A DNA stretch of 64,000 nucleotides from Zonotrichia leucophrys gambelii. Taxonomy: Eukaryota; Chordata; Aves; Passeriformes; Passerellidae. The notes beneath the pieces are model-generated. The model was not told the DNA's origin. It ran no database searches and saw nothing but the letters and a program-made list of their open reading frames with translations. Of this stretch, positions 11,742 to 24,000 are shown piece by piece (the first letter of the stretch is position 1; each line of letters starts with the position of its first letter). The DNA lies in assembly GCF_028769735.1 (NCBI RefSeq), contig NC_088194.1:1-64000 (forward strand), read 5' to 3'. The position numbers and the translations under genes were made by a program.

Positions 11742-14700
11742 ATGGCTGGGGACACCGGGATGGCCGGGAAGGTGGCGCTGCTCCTGTGGGGTGAGTGCCC
11801 TGGGCACGGGCCTGACACCCTGGGGATGGGGAGGGGGCACAGGGGGGCTGTGGGGTCCCCTGAGGTCCCCAATGCCAGCAGTGCCAGTCCATGATACCCA
11901 CAGTGAGTCTTGGTGGGACTGGGGATGTAGGGTGGCTTTGGGGACAGGAACAGGGGGACAGGAATTTGGGGATGGGAATGTGGGGATGAAGGTGGGGAAA
12001 GGAATGTGGAGACTGCACCTTTGGGCTCAGGTAGCTCTGGGGATAGGGACAAGGGAACTGGGATGCAGGGACAGAAGGGGACAAGAACAGTGAGGATGTG
12101 ACCATGGGGATGGGATCATGAGCTGGTGGGGGTGACCTGGGCCAGCATGGGCTGTGTCCGTGCTGTCCTCGTGCCTGGGGTATCCACAGTGTCCCCACCC
12201 TCAGCCCAGGGTGGCCTCGGTGTCCCCGTTCCCAAGGTGTCTGTGCCACAGGGATGTGGTGCACGGGTGGCTGTGACACAAACGTGTCCCCCTGGCCTCG
12301 CCGAATCTTTTGGGGACCACCCAGGCACACTTTCCCACAAGAACTGCTGACCCCATGGGGACAGTTGGGGACACCGAGCAGACCCACACCCCGTGTCCCC
12401 ATGCTGCTGTCCCCATGGTGCCATCGCCACTGAGCCCTGTCCCTTCTCCCTTCCAGCCCAGACCCTCGGCCTCGCTGGTGAGTCCTCGGGGGATGCCATG
12501 GTCCCATCCCGCTGTCCCCAGCCCCACGCTGGCCCTGGCAGGCTGGTGTCCCCTGTCACCCACAGGTGCCCAGACCACCCAGCTCCTTGTGAAGCCCCCC
12601 TGGAGGCCGGCGGTGCTGTGGGATGGGGTGACGCTGATGTGCCAGGGCTCGGGGACCGCCGGTGCCACCATCTGGTACAAGGATGGGAAGCACTGGGGGC
12701 AGAAGAGACGTGACCACATCACTGTCACTGAGAGCGGCACCTATGAGTGTCACAGACCTGGCAGTGGGCTCAGCCCCCCTGTGACAGTCTCAGATGGTAA
12801 GCGGGGTTTGGGTGTCCCCAGGCTGGCACCTGCAGGGACCCCGAGGGCTCTGGGTGGGCTCCGCTCCATGGGTCACCTCCTGTGTGACCAGAGCCTGTCC
12901 CCTGCCCTGGGGACATCCCAGTGCAGGAACTGGGGACCCCTGGTGCACTAGTGACAGGTGACACCACAGGTGACAGGTCCCCTCTGTCCCCAGACGGGCT
13001 GGTGCTGCAGGTGCCGGTGCGGGCGCTGCTGGAGGGGGACACGGTGACACTGCGCTGCCGGGGCAGGTGGAACCGCACGGTCACCTCGGTGTCCTTCTAC
13101 CGAGAGGGGACAGAACTGAGGGGGCTCCGCGATGGCGCAGAGCTGTCCCTGTCCCCTCTGCAGCTGAACCACAGCGGCCGCTACAGCTGCAAGGGCTGGG
13201 TGAAATACTGGGCGTGGCAGCAGTCAGCGCCGGTGACAGTGACAGTGCACGGTGAGTCCCCACAGCCCCCACCCCGACACCCCCACAGCCCCTCCCCAGG
13301 GATTCAGGCTCACAAATCCCCTCCCCTCTCCTTCCAGAGCTCTTCTCGGTGCCAGTGCTGGTGCTGGAGGGTCCCCCCGAGATCACCGAGGGGTCCCCCC
13401 TGACTCTCAGCTGCCGCAGCACCCCCAGCCCCCTGCGGCCCCCAGCCCCCCTCCTGTACCTGTTCTATCAGGACGGGCGGGTGCTGGGGGGCCCGCAGGG
13501 GTCCCCGCAGCTGCTGCTGCCCGCCGTGGGGGTCTCCCACTCGGGGAATTACAGCTGTGAGGCGCAGTCCCAGGGTGGGACCGTGCGGAAGAGCAGCGCC
13601 CGGCTCCGCGTCACGGTGCACAGTGAGTGCGGGGATGGGCACGGGGAGCCCCCTCAGAACCCCCGGGTTCCCTGATTGGGGACCTGCATGTCCCCTTGAC
13701 ACATTCCTTGTGTCCTCCCACCTCTGCCCTGTGTCCCCTCACTCCTCCTTGGTGTGACCCCATCCCTGACATCGCCCATCACACCCATCCCCATTGTCCC
13801 TATCCCCCCACACCGGCTGCCAGCTCCTCCTGTGCCTCAGCCCTGTCTGTGTCCCCGTGGCCATGCCACCATCACCCTCTGTCCTGTGTCTCCACAGTGC
13901 CGTGCCAATGCCACCATCACCCCCTGTCCTGTGTCCCCACAGTGCCCGTGGCCAATGCCACCGTCACCCTCTGTCCTGTGTCCCCACAGTGCCCGTGGCC
14001 AATGCCACCGTCACCCTCTGTCCTGTGTCCCCACAGTGCCCGTGGCCAATGCCACCATCACCCCCGGTCCCCTGGCACACCAGGTGCACACAGGTGACAA
14101 CGTGACCCTGCGCTGCTCAGTGCAGGTGGGCTCAGCCCCTGTCACCTTCACCTGGCTGCACAACGGGCAGGAGGTGGCCCAGGGTCCCCTCCTGGAGCTC
14201 AGGGACATCGATGTGGGACATTCGGGCACCTACCAGTGCGTGGCCACCAACCAGCTGGGACAGGACGGGCACCGCGTGTTCCGGGCACTCAGCCCTGAGC
14301 TGGCACTGGAGGTGACACCACAGGGACACAGGAACACAGGTGGGGTCACACGGGGTTGCTGGGGGGTTCAGGACCCCCGGGGTTCAGAGTGACCCCAGTG
14401 TGTCCCCCTCTGTCCCCAGCAGTGGCTGTGAATGTCGGCAGGGCCCTCCTGTTCCTGCTCCTGCTCCTGGCTGTCATCGGGGGCTGTCACTGGTGGCACC
14501 GCCGGGGTGGGTGACAATGGGGGGGGGGATGGGGGTCCTGGAGTGAGGGGGAGCCCCCAGAGTGGGGACAGAGATCAGCAGCACCCAGAGCCCCTGAGCT
14601 GGGGGACACTGAGCCTGCAGTGACCTCGGCTGGGGGTCCTGGGGGATTTGGGGTGAATTTGGAGGGTCTTGGTTGGGCTCCAAGGCCTTCCCTGGGTGGG

Positions 14701-15544
14701 CTTTGAGGAACATTGGGGTGGAGCTCCTGGAGGGTTTGGGGAGCTCCTGGGGGGATGTGTAAATTTTCTGGGAAGCTGTGGTCAAACCCAATGGGCGCTC
14801 ACATTTGAATGTTGGCACCTGGTTTGGCCACCGGGATTTGGACTGGCCTCTGAGAACACGGGGGTTGAAAAGCAGAGCGCCCTGTGTGGGATTGTCCTTG
14901 TGGGATCTCTATGGGGTCCTGGGGGAGTTGGGGGTGCCCATCCCAGGCAGAATTGGGGTTCTGGGGGCTGAGAGCGTTGGGGGCACCAGGGGGGCTGGGG
15001 GCACTGTGGTGATGCAGAATTTCTGGGGGCTTCAGGGATGCTTAGAGTGTCCAGGAAGAATCAGGGGTTCATTGGGAATCGGGGTTGCAATGGGGATTTG
15101 GGGAGTCCTGTGGGTGATTGGAGCTGCTGAGCTCCCAGGAAGGTTCAGGGATCCCGGTGTCCCCTCGGTCACCCCCTCCCATTTTCCTTGCTGCCACCAG
15201 GAAGCTCCAGGACAGGTGAGTGGGGGGCTCGGACCGGGACCCCCCTTTCCCCCTCCCCAGACACCCCCAGACCCCCTCTAATCCCCACAGACCCCCCGGA
15301 GCAGAGGGCTGCACTCACCACCCACATCATGGGCACCGAGGGGGCAGCGGGTGAGTACAGGGGGGGACAGGGACACCCACAAATGTCACCCCCACCCAGG
15401 TCCCCACAAGCGGTGCCACTCTCAGGGCCCCCAGAGGTGTCCCCCCGCCCTGCCCCACCTCGGGACCCACAAGTGACCAACGCGGAGCTGTCGGGACCCC
15501 AGAAGGGACAGCGGGACCCCCGTGACTACGAGAACGTGCTGTGA
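11742..15544 (+). CDS. FCRL copy 2: four Ig domains, ITIM tyrosines lost, membrane Arg
   Basis: Paralogue of copy 1 with an open frame. Exons: 11742-11790, 12457-12477, 12566-12796, 12994-13251, 13338-13622, 14037-14339, 14423-14506, 15201-15215, 15291-15350, 15426-15544 (1425 nt, 474 aa). D1 is three residues longer than in copy 1 (GSGTAGATIWYKDG). D3 is virtually identical to copy 1. The membrane exon reads VAVNVGRALLFLLLLLAVIG, placing Arg389 at the outer edge of the helix. Exon 8 uses an acceptor seven bases further in than copy 1, because the original AG is TG here; exon 9 starts in the matching phase. Both ITIM positions have lost tyrosine: ALTTHI (T425) and VTNAEL (N454). Only a C-terminal DYENV (Y470) remains. 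So this copy should not recruit SHP phosphatases; it may pair with an ITAM adaptor through the arginine (inference). Confidence 0.85.
13850..14060 (+). repeat. 45-47-bp minisatellite carrying the D4 splice acceptor (FCRL copy 2)
   Basis: Expanded version of the array in copy 1: five units. Four carry a CACAG acceptor, followed by positions 13898, 13943, 13990 and 14037, each with TGCC(CGTGG)CCAATGCCACC after it. The last acceptor continues into the conserved D4 frame; the three upstream ones would shift frame. Confidence 0.85.
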
Positions 15545-15774
15545 CACTGGGGGGCACTGGGAGGCGCTGGGGGGCACTGGGGGGCATCGATTCCCCTCAG
15601 GGGTCTCTTCTTCCTCTTCACAGCGCCCCACAGGGCTCCTCATTCCCCCTCCCAATGCCGGGAGAGCACATGACGTTTTTTCCCTCTTATTGTACCCAAA
15701 ATTCAGATTTTTGGTCAAACTGCGTGAGGAACAAGGCTCACTCTTTCAAAATTGTAAATGTCTAATAAGGAGTA

Positions 15775-16290
15775 AAAGTGGTTATATATTATAATATATA
15801 ATGGTATGTTATAATTTAGAATAATATGGTATAATATACAATAAGTCATATATAATAAGTCATATATAATATATAATATATAATATATAATATATAATAT
15901 ATAATATATAATATATAATATATATATAATAATAATATATAATATATAATATATAATATATAATACAGAATGCACAATATATATTATACATTATATTATA
16001 TAGAATAATATCGATATATAATATATATTATATATTATATTATATGATATACTATAATATATTTTGTATTATATTATGTACTATATTTTAAATTATGATA
16101 TATTATATCATATTATATTATATTATATTATATTATATTATATTATATTATATTATATTATATTATATTGTATTACATTATATTATATTATATTATATTA
16201 TATTACATTATATTATATATATTGCATAATATATATAAAATATTATATAATGTATAATATATATTATAAATAACACTATAATATATATTA
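15775..16290. repeat. AT-rich array (TATAT/ATTAT)
   Basis: About 500 bp of almost pure A+T made of ATATAATAT and TATTATAT units, in sharp contrast to the GC-rich surroundings. A shorter relative lies at 24,955-25,345, in the same position after FCRL copy 3. Open frames inside it are repeat artefacts. Confidence 0.95.
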
Positions 16291-17993
16291 TATAGAAAAT
16301 AAAATGTGAAAAGACTTCTGTGTAACTAAAAAAAACCCAGTGTAAGGCCATCCACTGATGGCATGTAATCCCAGCAGTTTTACTCTATATAGGGAAAATT
16401 ATTTTAAGCTTTTTGGGTGCTCTTTTGCAGTGCTCTTTTTCCATAAAAACCCCCAGCACTGGAAGTATTGTCCTTTTTTTCTCCTATCATTAAACTTCTA
16501 CAATTCTAAGGAGTGAACTCTGTATTTCAGAGTCAGTCAGAATTTCAGAGTCACTCAGAATAAAACCAACAGCAATTTTTTTTTGTCTTTTTTGTTTTCC
16601 GTGGAGTAGCATTGCCACCTGCTGTTCGATATTCTGAATTACAGTGCTTATTTTGGATGCTTTACTTCGATTTTATCTGGTTCTATCATCATCACATCCT
16701 TCGGCGATGGCGTTTTTTGGGTTTGAATTTCGGGTAACTCCCTATTTTCATCATCTCAAGGTTTAAAGTGAGGGGGAAACCCTGTTGCCTTCCATTATTA
16801 AGGGTTTAAACTGAGAAAATCCCCCTTTCCCTATCACTTGAGTGATTTAAATTAAGGGAAATGCCTCTTTTCCCCATATTTTAGGGGATTAAATTAGTTA
16901 GGAGAACCCATTTAATTGTCATTTTACTGGTTTGAGGTCAACACCCAAACTCTGCCTCATCCTTTGGCCAAACCTTCACCCTGGCAGGTTTTATCTCCTC
17001 CTGTGCTGACTTTGTCCATTCCTTGACCTGGCACTGGAGGCAAGACCCAGGAATTTTCCATCTTTCCTATTTATTTTGTGTTCTGAAGGTTTTAGGTCAT
17101 TTTAATCAAGCCACAGCTGGTGAGTTTCACTCATTGGCCCAGTCCTTCGTTATCAATAACAAACATCCGAGGATTGCTCCAAAACAAAATGGTTTTGCTA
17201 CCTTTGGACCCCTGGGGGCCACCTCTCAACTGCCCCCAAGAAATGGGGGTGGAATTCTTTCCATCCTCTGTGTCTTGCTTTGAAAGACAAATATCTGCCA
17301 AGGAGGGCAGGAACGGAAAAGAAGAGCCCGTGCTCCAAATTATTATAACTTCAAAAATACGGGAAAAAATGTAGAAAAGGGCATAACAGCTCTGTAGTAG
17401 AAAAGAAACAGAACAAACAACACAAAACCAGAGGGAAAAAAATCTGCTCAGAGGGAAAAAAATCTGGTTTTTCATATTTGGTGCAGTTATAACTGCGGCC
17501 AGAAGGGGGCGATGCAGGGAGCGCTCCCGGCCAGCAGGAGGCGCTGTGATACAGCGACAACTCAGCCCCGCCCCCTTTGCTATTGCCCCGCCCACTCCTT
17601 GCTTACCCCGCCCCCTTTGTCGTGGCCCCGCCCCTCCACACGGCCATGGGGTCTCTGCACCCCCAAACGGATCCCCCTCCTTGTAACCCAGCAGGACCGC
17701 CCTGCCCTCCCCCAGCCCCAAATCACAACCATCCAAGCCTGGAAAGAAGTGGATCCGTTTATTGGGGCACAGGGGTTGCTCCCCAACACGCTGGGGGGGC
17801 CCTCCAGCAGCCCCCAAGGCACTGCGGGGCGGTGGGGTGGGCACAGCGCCCACCCAGCCAAATAATAATAATAAAAAATTACTTTGGTCCTGACAAAACT
17901 GGGGCCGGGGGCACCCGGCTGGTCCAAGGCGGGGGTTAAGGCAGTTTTGGGGGGGCCCCCTGGCACGCAGAGGCCTGGGGGGTCCGGAGGGGC
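16291..17993. repeat. Duplicated TAGLN2 3' flank (block L, unit 3)
   Basis: Matches 25,346-26,982 downstream of intact TAGLN2 and, from 16,773, also matches 1-1205. No independent gene seen. Confidence 0.85.
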
Positions 17994-18419
<426 letters not shown>

Positions 18420-19055
18420 TGAAATAAACAGGGCCAGGAGACTTCTTCTCCTTTTTAATGCCTTTATTAAAAGTGATCAGCTCAGGATTGGGCGGCTCGG
18501 CAGGGCTGCAGTCCCCGTCGCGTCTCCCAGGGCGACTCAGAGGAGGAGGATATGCGCAGCTCTGTCCACTGGGGGCAGAGCCGGGGGATCCAGTCCTCGT
18601 GGGAGCCTTTAGGGCGTGATGTCCCTGTCAGATCTTGGTTTCCCTGATTCTGTCCAGCTTTGTCCTGGCGTCGGGACGACTCTCTGCTCAGGGCGAGAGG
18701 GGCTCCGCATCTCTGCAGGCTCAGCACTTGGCTCCTCACGTCTGGACATCACTTTAGTCTCTCAATTCTTAGGTGGCTCGTTGTTTTTAGGGTTTTCTCG
18801 TTGCATTTTGGAGTCGAGGTCCCAAAGCATGCTGGTCTTTGGAGTCACTTTGCATAACCCCCCCACCCTCTCAGGTGTCTTCCCTATGCTGGAAGAGAGC
18901 ACTGCCTCGGGGAAGGGCCATCACCCCACCCAGCCAGGCCTTTTACTAATACAAAAGAGGAGATAAGCTACAACGACCCGTGATTACAATACCAAAGCAC
19001 CAAGAACCCTGGCAGAGACAGAGACCTGGCTGCGTCCCTGTAACTCTTTCTCACA
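18420..19055 (-). mobile_element. Candidate solo LTR (unit 3)
   Basis: TG...CA segment of 636 bp equivalent to 1641-2278 and 9072-9708, with the AATAAA near the minus-strand 3' end. Confidence 0.35.
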
Positions 19056-21027
19056 AAAAAAATATTAACCGAATTTTTGTTCATAACAGAGAGAAGGCAG
19101 AGCCTGACCCCAGGCAGGTCTCAGGTCCACAGCAGCCCCTCTGGTGGCTTTAAACCACAATTCCTGCAAACCCTCAGCCTTTCCCTCAGGTGAGGAGGGC
19201 AGGGATGGAGCAGCTTTGGGGACACCTGGAATCCACACAGGGTCACTCCCCACAGCCCCAGCACAGCTGTGGGCAGAGCCCCTGCTCGGTATTCCCACAC
19301 TTTTCCCTCTTATCTGGCAGACACATCCCAAACCCAAACATTCTTTCCATGAGGTTCCAGAAGGCTGCAGGTTTTGTTCAAGAAGGAGGGTCCAGGTCAG
19401 GATGTTGAACAGAATGTTGTGGGTTGTGCAGTAGTTTTGTGGTTCTCACAGTCCCTTACCAAGAGGAACAAATGATCAATTGCTGCATTTCTGGACTGGT
19501 ATCCCCACAACTGCCATTGCAGTGGGCATTTCCAGCCAGCCCTGCTCTGGAAACCATCAAAGGCTCGCAGAGGAACTGCTTGGGCTGCCTTTGTTGTTCT
19601 GTGCTTCTTGCAGGGCTGAGCAAACAACAGCCAAAGACTTTTTCCGCCACAGAATTCTCACCTCTGCAGCAGCTCTAAAGCCGCCAGAATCAAAGCCAAG
19701 GGGGCAGGGGGGACCCTCAGGTGCTGGCTGCCCCCTGGGGCTGGGCAGGGCAGGGCTGGGCAATGGCCATCCCTGTGCAGTGGGGCTGGGCCATGGCTGG
19801 GCCCCAGCCTTGCATTGACAGGGGTCCCCAGGATGTGCCACCCCTGGGACAGGCACCCGGCCAGGAATGTGCAGGGACATTTCTGGAACCGCCAGCCCTT
19901 GGTAAAGGTCCCCCCATGCCAGGATGTGTCACCCCCTGGGACGGGATCCTCCCAGGAAAGGACATCCTGGATGTGTTCCCGCAGAACAGAACCCCTCCCT
20001 TACCATCTGACTCTCAGCACAAATGGCCGCTTCCTTCTTGTCCAAGAAAAAGAAAGTGAAACTGTTGAGAGAGCACAGCCCAACACCTCCATCCCCCACA
20101 GCCTCCCGACCCATCCTTGCACCCCTCACACCCCGTTTTTCCCCTCCCCTGTCGCCCCCCAACCCGTTTCCTGCTCAGGTGCTCCCCGGGATTGCTGAGT
20201 CAGGAACAGGGGGTGAGGGGACGTGGTACAAAAGAGAGGAAAATAAGGGAATAAGAGAAATAAAGAGATGAAAAATTCAAGGGTGGGAGAGGGCACAGAA
20301 GCAAAGCTACTCAGGACACTCAAGTGATGTCTGCCCAGGAAATGAGCACGCCAAGGGCGCTGTGCTGGGCCCTGGGTCACCCCAAAATCTGAGACACCCA
20401 GGGAAGGAGCTCAGACCCACTGCCACACCCAGCCACTGCCATTCCCAGGCATCTCCATTCCCCTGGAACCCCAACCATGGGACCCCCATTCCTTGTGTCC
20501 CACCCTGCCTGGGACCCACATCCCAGCATTGCCATTCCCCAGGATCTCCATGGCCCAGCACCCCATTCCCAAGGAACCCTCTCCTGTCCATTCCGTGCCC
20601 TAAAAATCCTCCTTTCCCCAGAACCTTGATTGTCCCAGGACCCCCAATTCCCACGGGAACCCACATTCCCCCCGCATCCCCATCCCCTGACCCCAAATCC
20701 CTGGAGCCCACGTTCCCCTGGCACTGCCATCCCTGAGTCCCCCCAGCCCTGGGCACCCCCATTCCCAGGGACCCCACATTCCCCTGGGCACCCATTGCCC
20801 GGGTACCCCAAACCCTCTGAGCCCCCCACTCCTGGGAACCCCATATTGCACCTTGTCCCCCCCAGCCTTGTCCCCACACTGTCCCCACGGCCACATCCCC
20901 ATGACCCCGTGCTTGTTGCCACCACCAACACGTGAGGACGAGACGTGACCTCACTTCCTTCCTCTTTATCCGAAAAGCCACCAGCGAGGAGACAGCCACC
21001 AGCAGCAGCGAATGACAGCCAGTGCAC

Positions 21028-24000
21028 ATGGCTGGGGACACCGGGATGGCCGGGAAGGTGGTGCTGCTCCTGTGGGGTGAGTGCCCTGGGCACAGGCCTG
21101 ACACCCTGGGGATGGGGAGAGGAGGGGGCACAGGGGGGGTGTGGGGTCCCCTGAGGTCCCCAATGCCAGCAGTGCCAGTCCATGATACCCACAGTGGACC
21201 TTGTTGGGACTGAGGATGTAGGGTGGCTTTGGGGACAGGAACAGGGGGACAGGAATTTGGGGACTGCACCTTTGGGCTCAGGCAGCTCTGGGGATAGGGA
21301 CAAGGGAACTGGGATGCAGGGACAGAAGGGGACAAGAACAGTGAGGATGTGGCCATGGGGATGGGATCATGAGCTGGTGGGGGTGACCTGGGCCAGCATG
21401 GGCTGTGTCCATGCTGTCCTTGTGCCTGGGGTGTCCACAGTGTCCCCACCCTCAGCCCAGGGTGGCCTCGGTGTCCCCGTTCCCAAGGTGTCTGTGCCAC
21501 AGGGATGTGGTGCACGGGTGGCTGTGACACAAACGTGTCCCCATGGCCTCGCCGAATCTTTTGGGGACCACCCAGGCACACTTTCCCACAAGAACTGCTG
21601 ACCCCATGGGGACAGTTAGGGACAGTCCACACACTCTGTATCCCTTTGCCTCTGTCCCTGCAGTGCCACCCCCACTGAGCCCTGTCCCTTCTCCCTTCCA
21701 GCCCAGACCCTCGGCCTCGCTGGTGAGTCCTCGGGGGATGCCATGGTCCCATCCCGCTGTCCCCAGCCCCGCACTGGCCCTGGCAGGCTGGTGTCCCCTG
21801 TCACCCACAGGTGCCCAGACCACCCAGCTCCTGGTGGAGCCCCCATGGACACCACCAGTGCGGTGGGACCCCGTGACACTGACCTGCCAGGGCTCCGGTG
21901 CCACCAACTGGTACAGGGACGGGCAGAGCTGGTGGCAGAAGGGATGTGACCATCTCAATGTCACCGAGAGAGGCACCTACATGTGTTACAGACCCGACAC
22001 CGGGCTCAGCCCCCCTGTGACAGTCTCAAACGGTGAGGGAGCTTTGGGTGTTCCCAGCCTGGCACCTGCAGGGACCCCAAGGGCTCTCGGTGGGCTCCGC
22101 TCCATGGGTCACCTCCTGTGTGACCAGAGCCTGTCCCCTGCCCTGGGGACATCCCAGAGATGGGGGATCCCAGTGCTGGAACTGGGGACCCCTGGTGCTC
22201 TGGACCCTACAATGGAGGGTTCTGGTGCCATCGGGTGTGACAGGTCCCCTCTGTCCCCAGACTGGCTGGTGCTGCAGGTGCCGGGATGGGTGCTGCTGGA
22301 GGGGGACATGGCGATACTGCGCTGCCGGGGCGCTTGGCACAAGAACGTCACCTCTGTATCCTTCTACCGAGAGGGGACAGAACTGAGGGGGCTCCCCGAT
22401 GGCGCAGAGCTGTCCCTGTCCCCTCTGCAGCTGAACCACAGCGGCCGCTACCGCTGCAAGGGCTGGGTGGAATACTGGGGGTGGCAGGAGTCAGCGCCGG
22501 TGACAGTGACAGTGCACGGTGAGCCCCCCACAGCCCCCACCCCGACACCCCCACAGCCCCTCCCCAGGGATTCAGGCTCACAAATCCCCTCCCCTCTCCT
22601 TCCCTGAGTTCTCGGTGCCAGTGCTGGAGGGTCCCCCCGAGCCCACCGTGGGGTCCCCCCTGACTCTCAGCTGCCGCAGCACCCCCAGCCCCCTGCGGCC
22701 CCGAGCCCCCCTCCTGTACCTGTTCTACCGGGACGGGCGGGTGGTGGGGGGCCCGCAGGGGTCCCCGCAGCTGCTGCTGCCCGCCGTGGGGGTCTCCCAC
22801 TCGGGGAATTACAGCTGTGAGGCGCAGTCCCAGGGTGGGACCGTGCGGAAGAGCAGCGCCTGGCTCCGCGTCACGGTGACCGTGCACAGTGAGTGCGGGG
22901 ATGGGCACGGGAGCCCTCCACATCCTCCCAGTCCCCTGGTTGGGGACCTCAAGGTCCCCCTGACACCTTGCTTGTGTCCTCCCACCTCTGCCCTGTGTCC
23001 CCTCACCCTCCTTGGTGTGACCCCATCCCTGACATCCCCACACACCCATCCCCATGTCCCACCACACCTCCCCTCCTTCCCCACCGCGGCCTGCCAGCTC
23101 CTCCCTGTGCCTCCCCACGTCCCGTGGCCAATGCCATCATCACCCTCTGTCCTGTCTCTGTCCCTGCAGTTCCCGTGGCCAATGCCACCATCACCCTCTG
23201 TCCTGTGTCCCCTCAGTGCCCCTGGCCAATGCCACCATGACTCCCAGTCCCCTGTCACATCAGGTGCACACAGGTGACAACGTGACCCTGCACTGCTCAA
23301 TGCAGGTGGGCTCAGCCCCTGTCACCTTCACCTGGCTGCACAACGGGCAGGAGGTGGCCTGGGGTCCCCTCCTGGAGCTCAGGGACATCGACGTGGGGCA
23401 CTCAGGCACCTACCAGTGCATGGCCACCAACCAGCTGGGACAGGACGGGCACCGCGTGTTCCGGCACTCAGCCCTGAGCTGGCACTGGAGGTGACAACGT
23501 GGGGACACAGGGACACAGGTGGGGTCACACAGGGTTGCTGGGGGATTCAGGACCCCCGGGGTTCAGAGTGACCCCAGTGTGTCCCTCTCTGTCCCAGCAG
23601 TGGCTGTGAATGTCAGGAGGACCCTCCTGTTCCTGCTCCTGCTCCTGGCTGTCATTGGGGGCTGTCACTGGTGGCACCACTGGGGTGGGTGACAATGGGG
23701 GTGATGGGGGGTGCTGGAGTGAGGGGAAGACCCCAGAGTGGAGTCAGAGATCGGCAGCACCCAGGGCCCCTGAGCTGGTGGACACTGAACCTGCAGTGAC
23801 CTTGGCTGGAGGTCTTGGGAATAAGGGGGGAATTTGGAGGGTCTTGGTTGTGCTCCAAGGCCTTCCCTGGGTGGGCTTTGAGGAACATTGGGGTGGAGCT
23901 CCTGGAGGGTTTGGGGAGCTCCTGGGGGGATGTGTAAATTTTCTGGGAAGCTGTGGTCAAACCCAATGGGCGCTCAGATTTGAATGTTGGCACCTGGTTT

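Larger units (their letters stand above)
9072..15544 (+). repeat. Segmental duplication block F, unit 2
   Basis: Second copy of the FCRL-bearing block. It starts at the same TGAAATAAAC boundary as the others, but the sequence to its left is not TAGLN2. The 5' flank (9709-11741) matches 2279-4293 with scattered substitutions and small indels. Confidence 0.85.

Noticed and set aside
15715..16273. Tyr/Ile-rich frames in the AT array
   Set aside because: Low-complexity ATATA translation.
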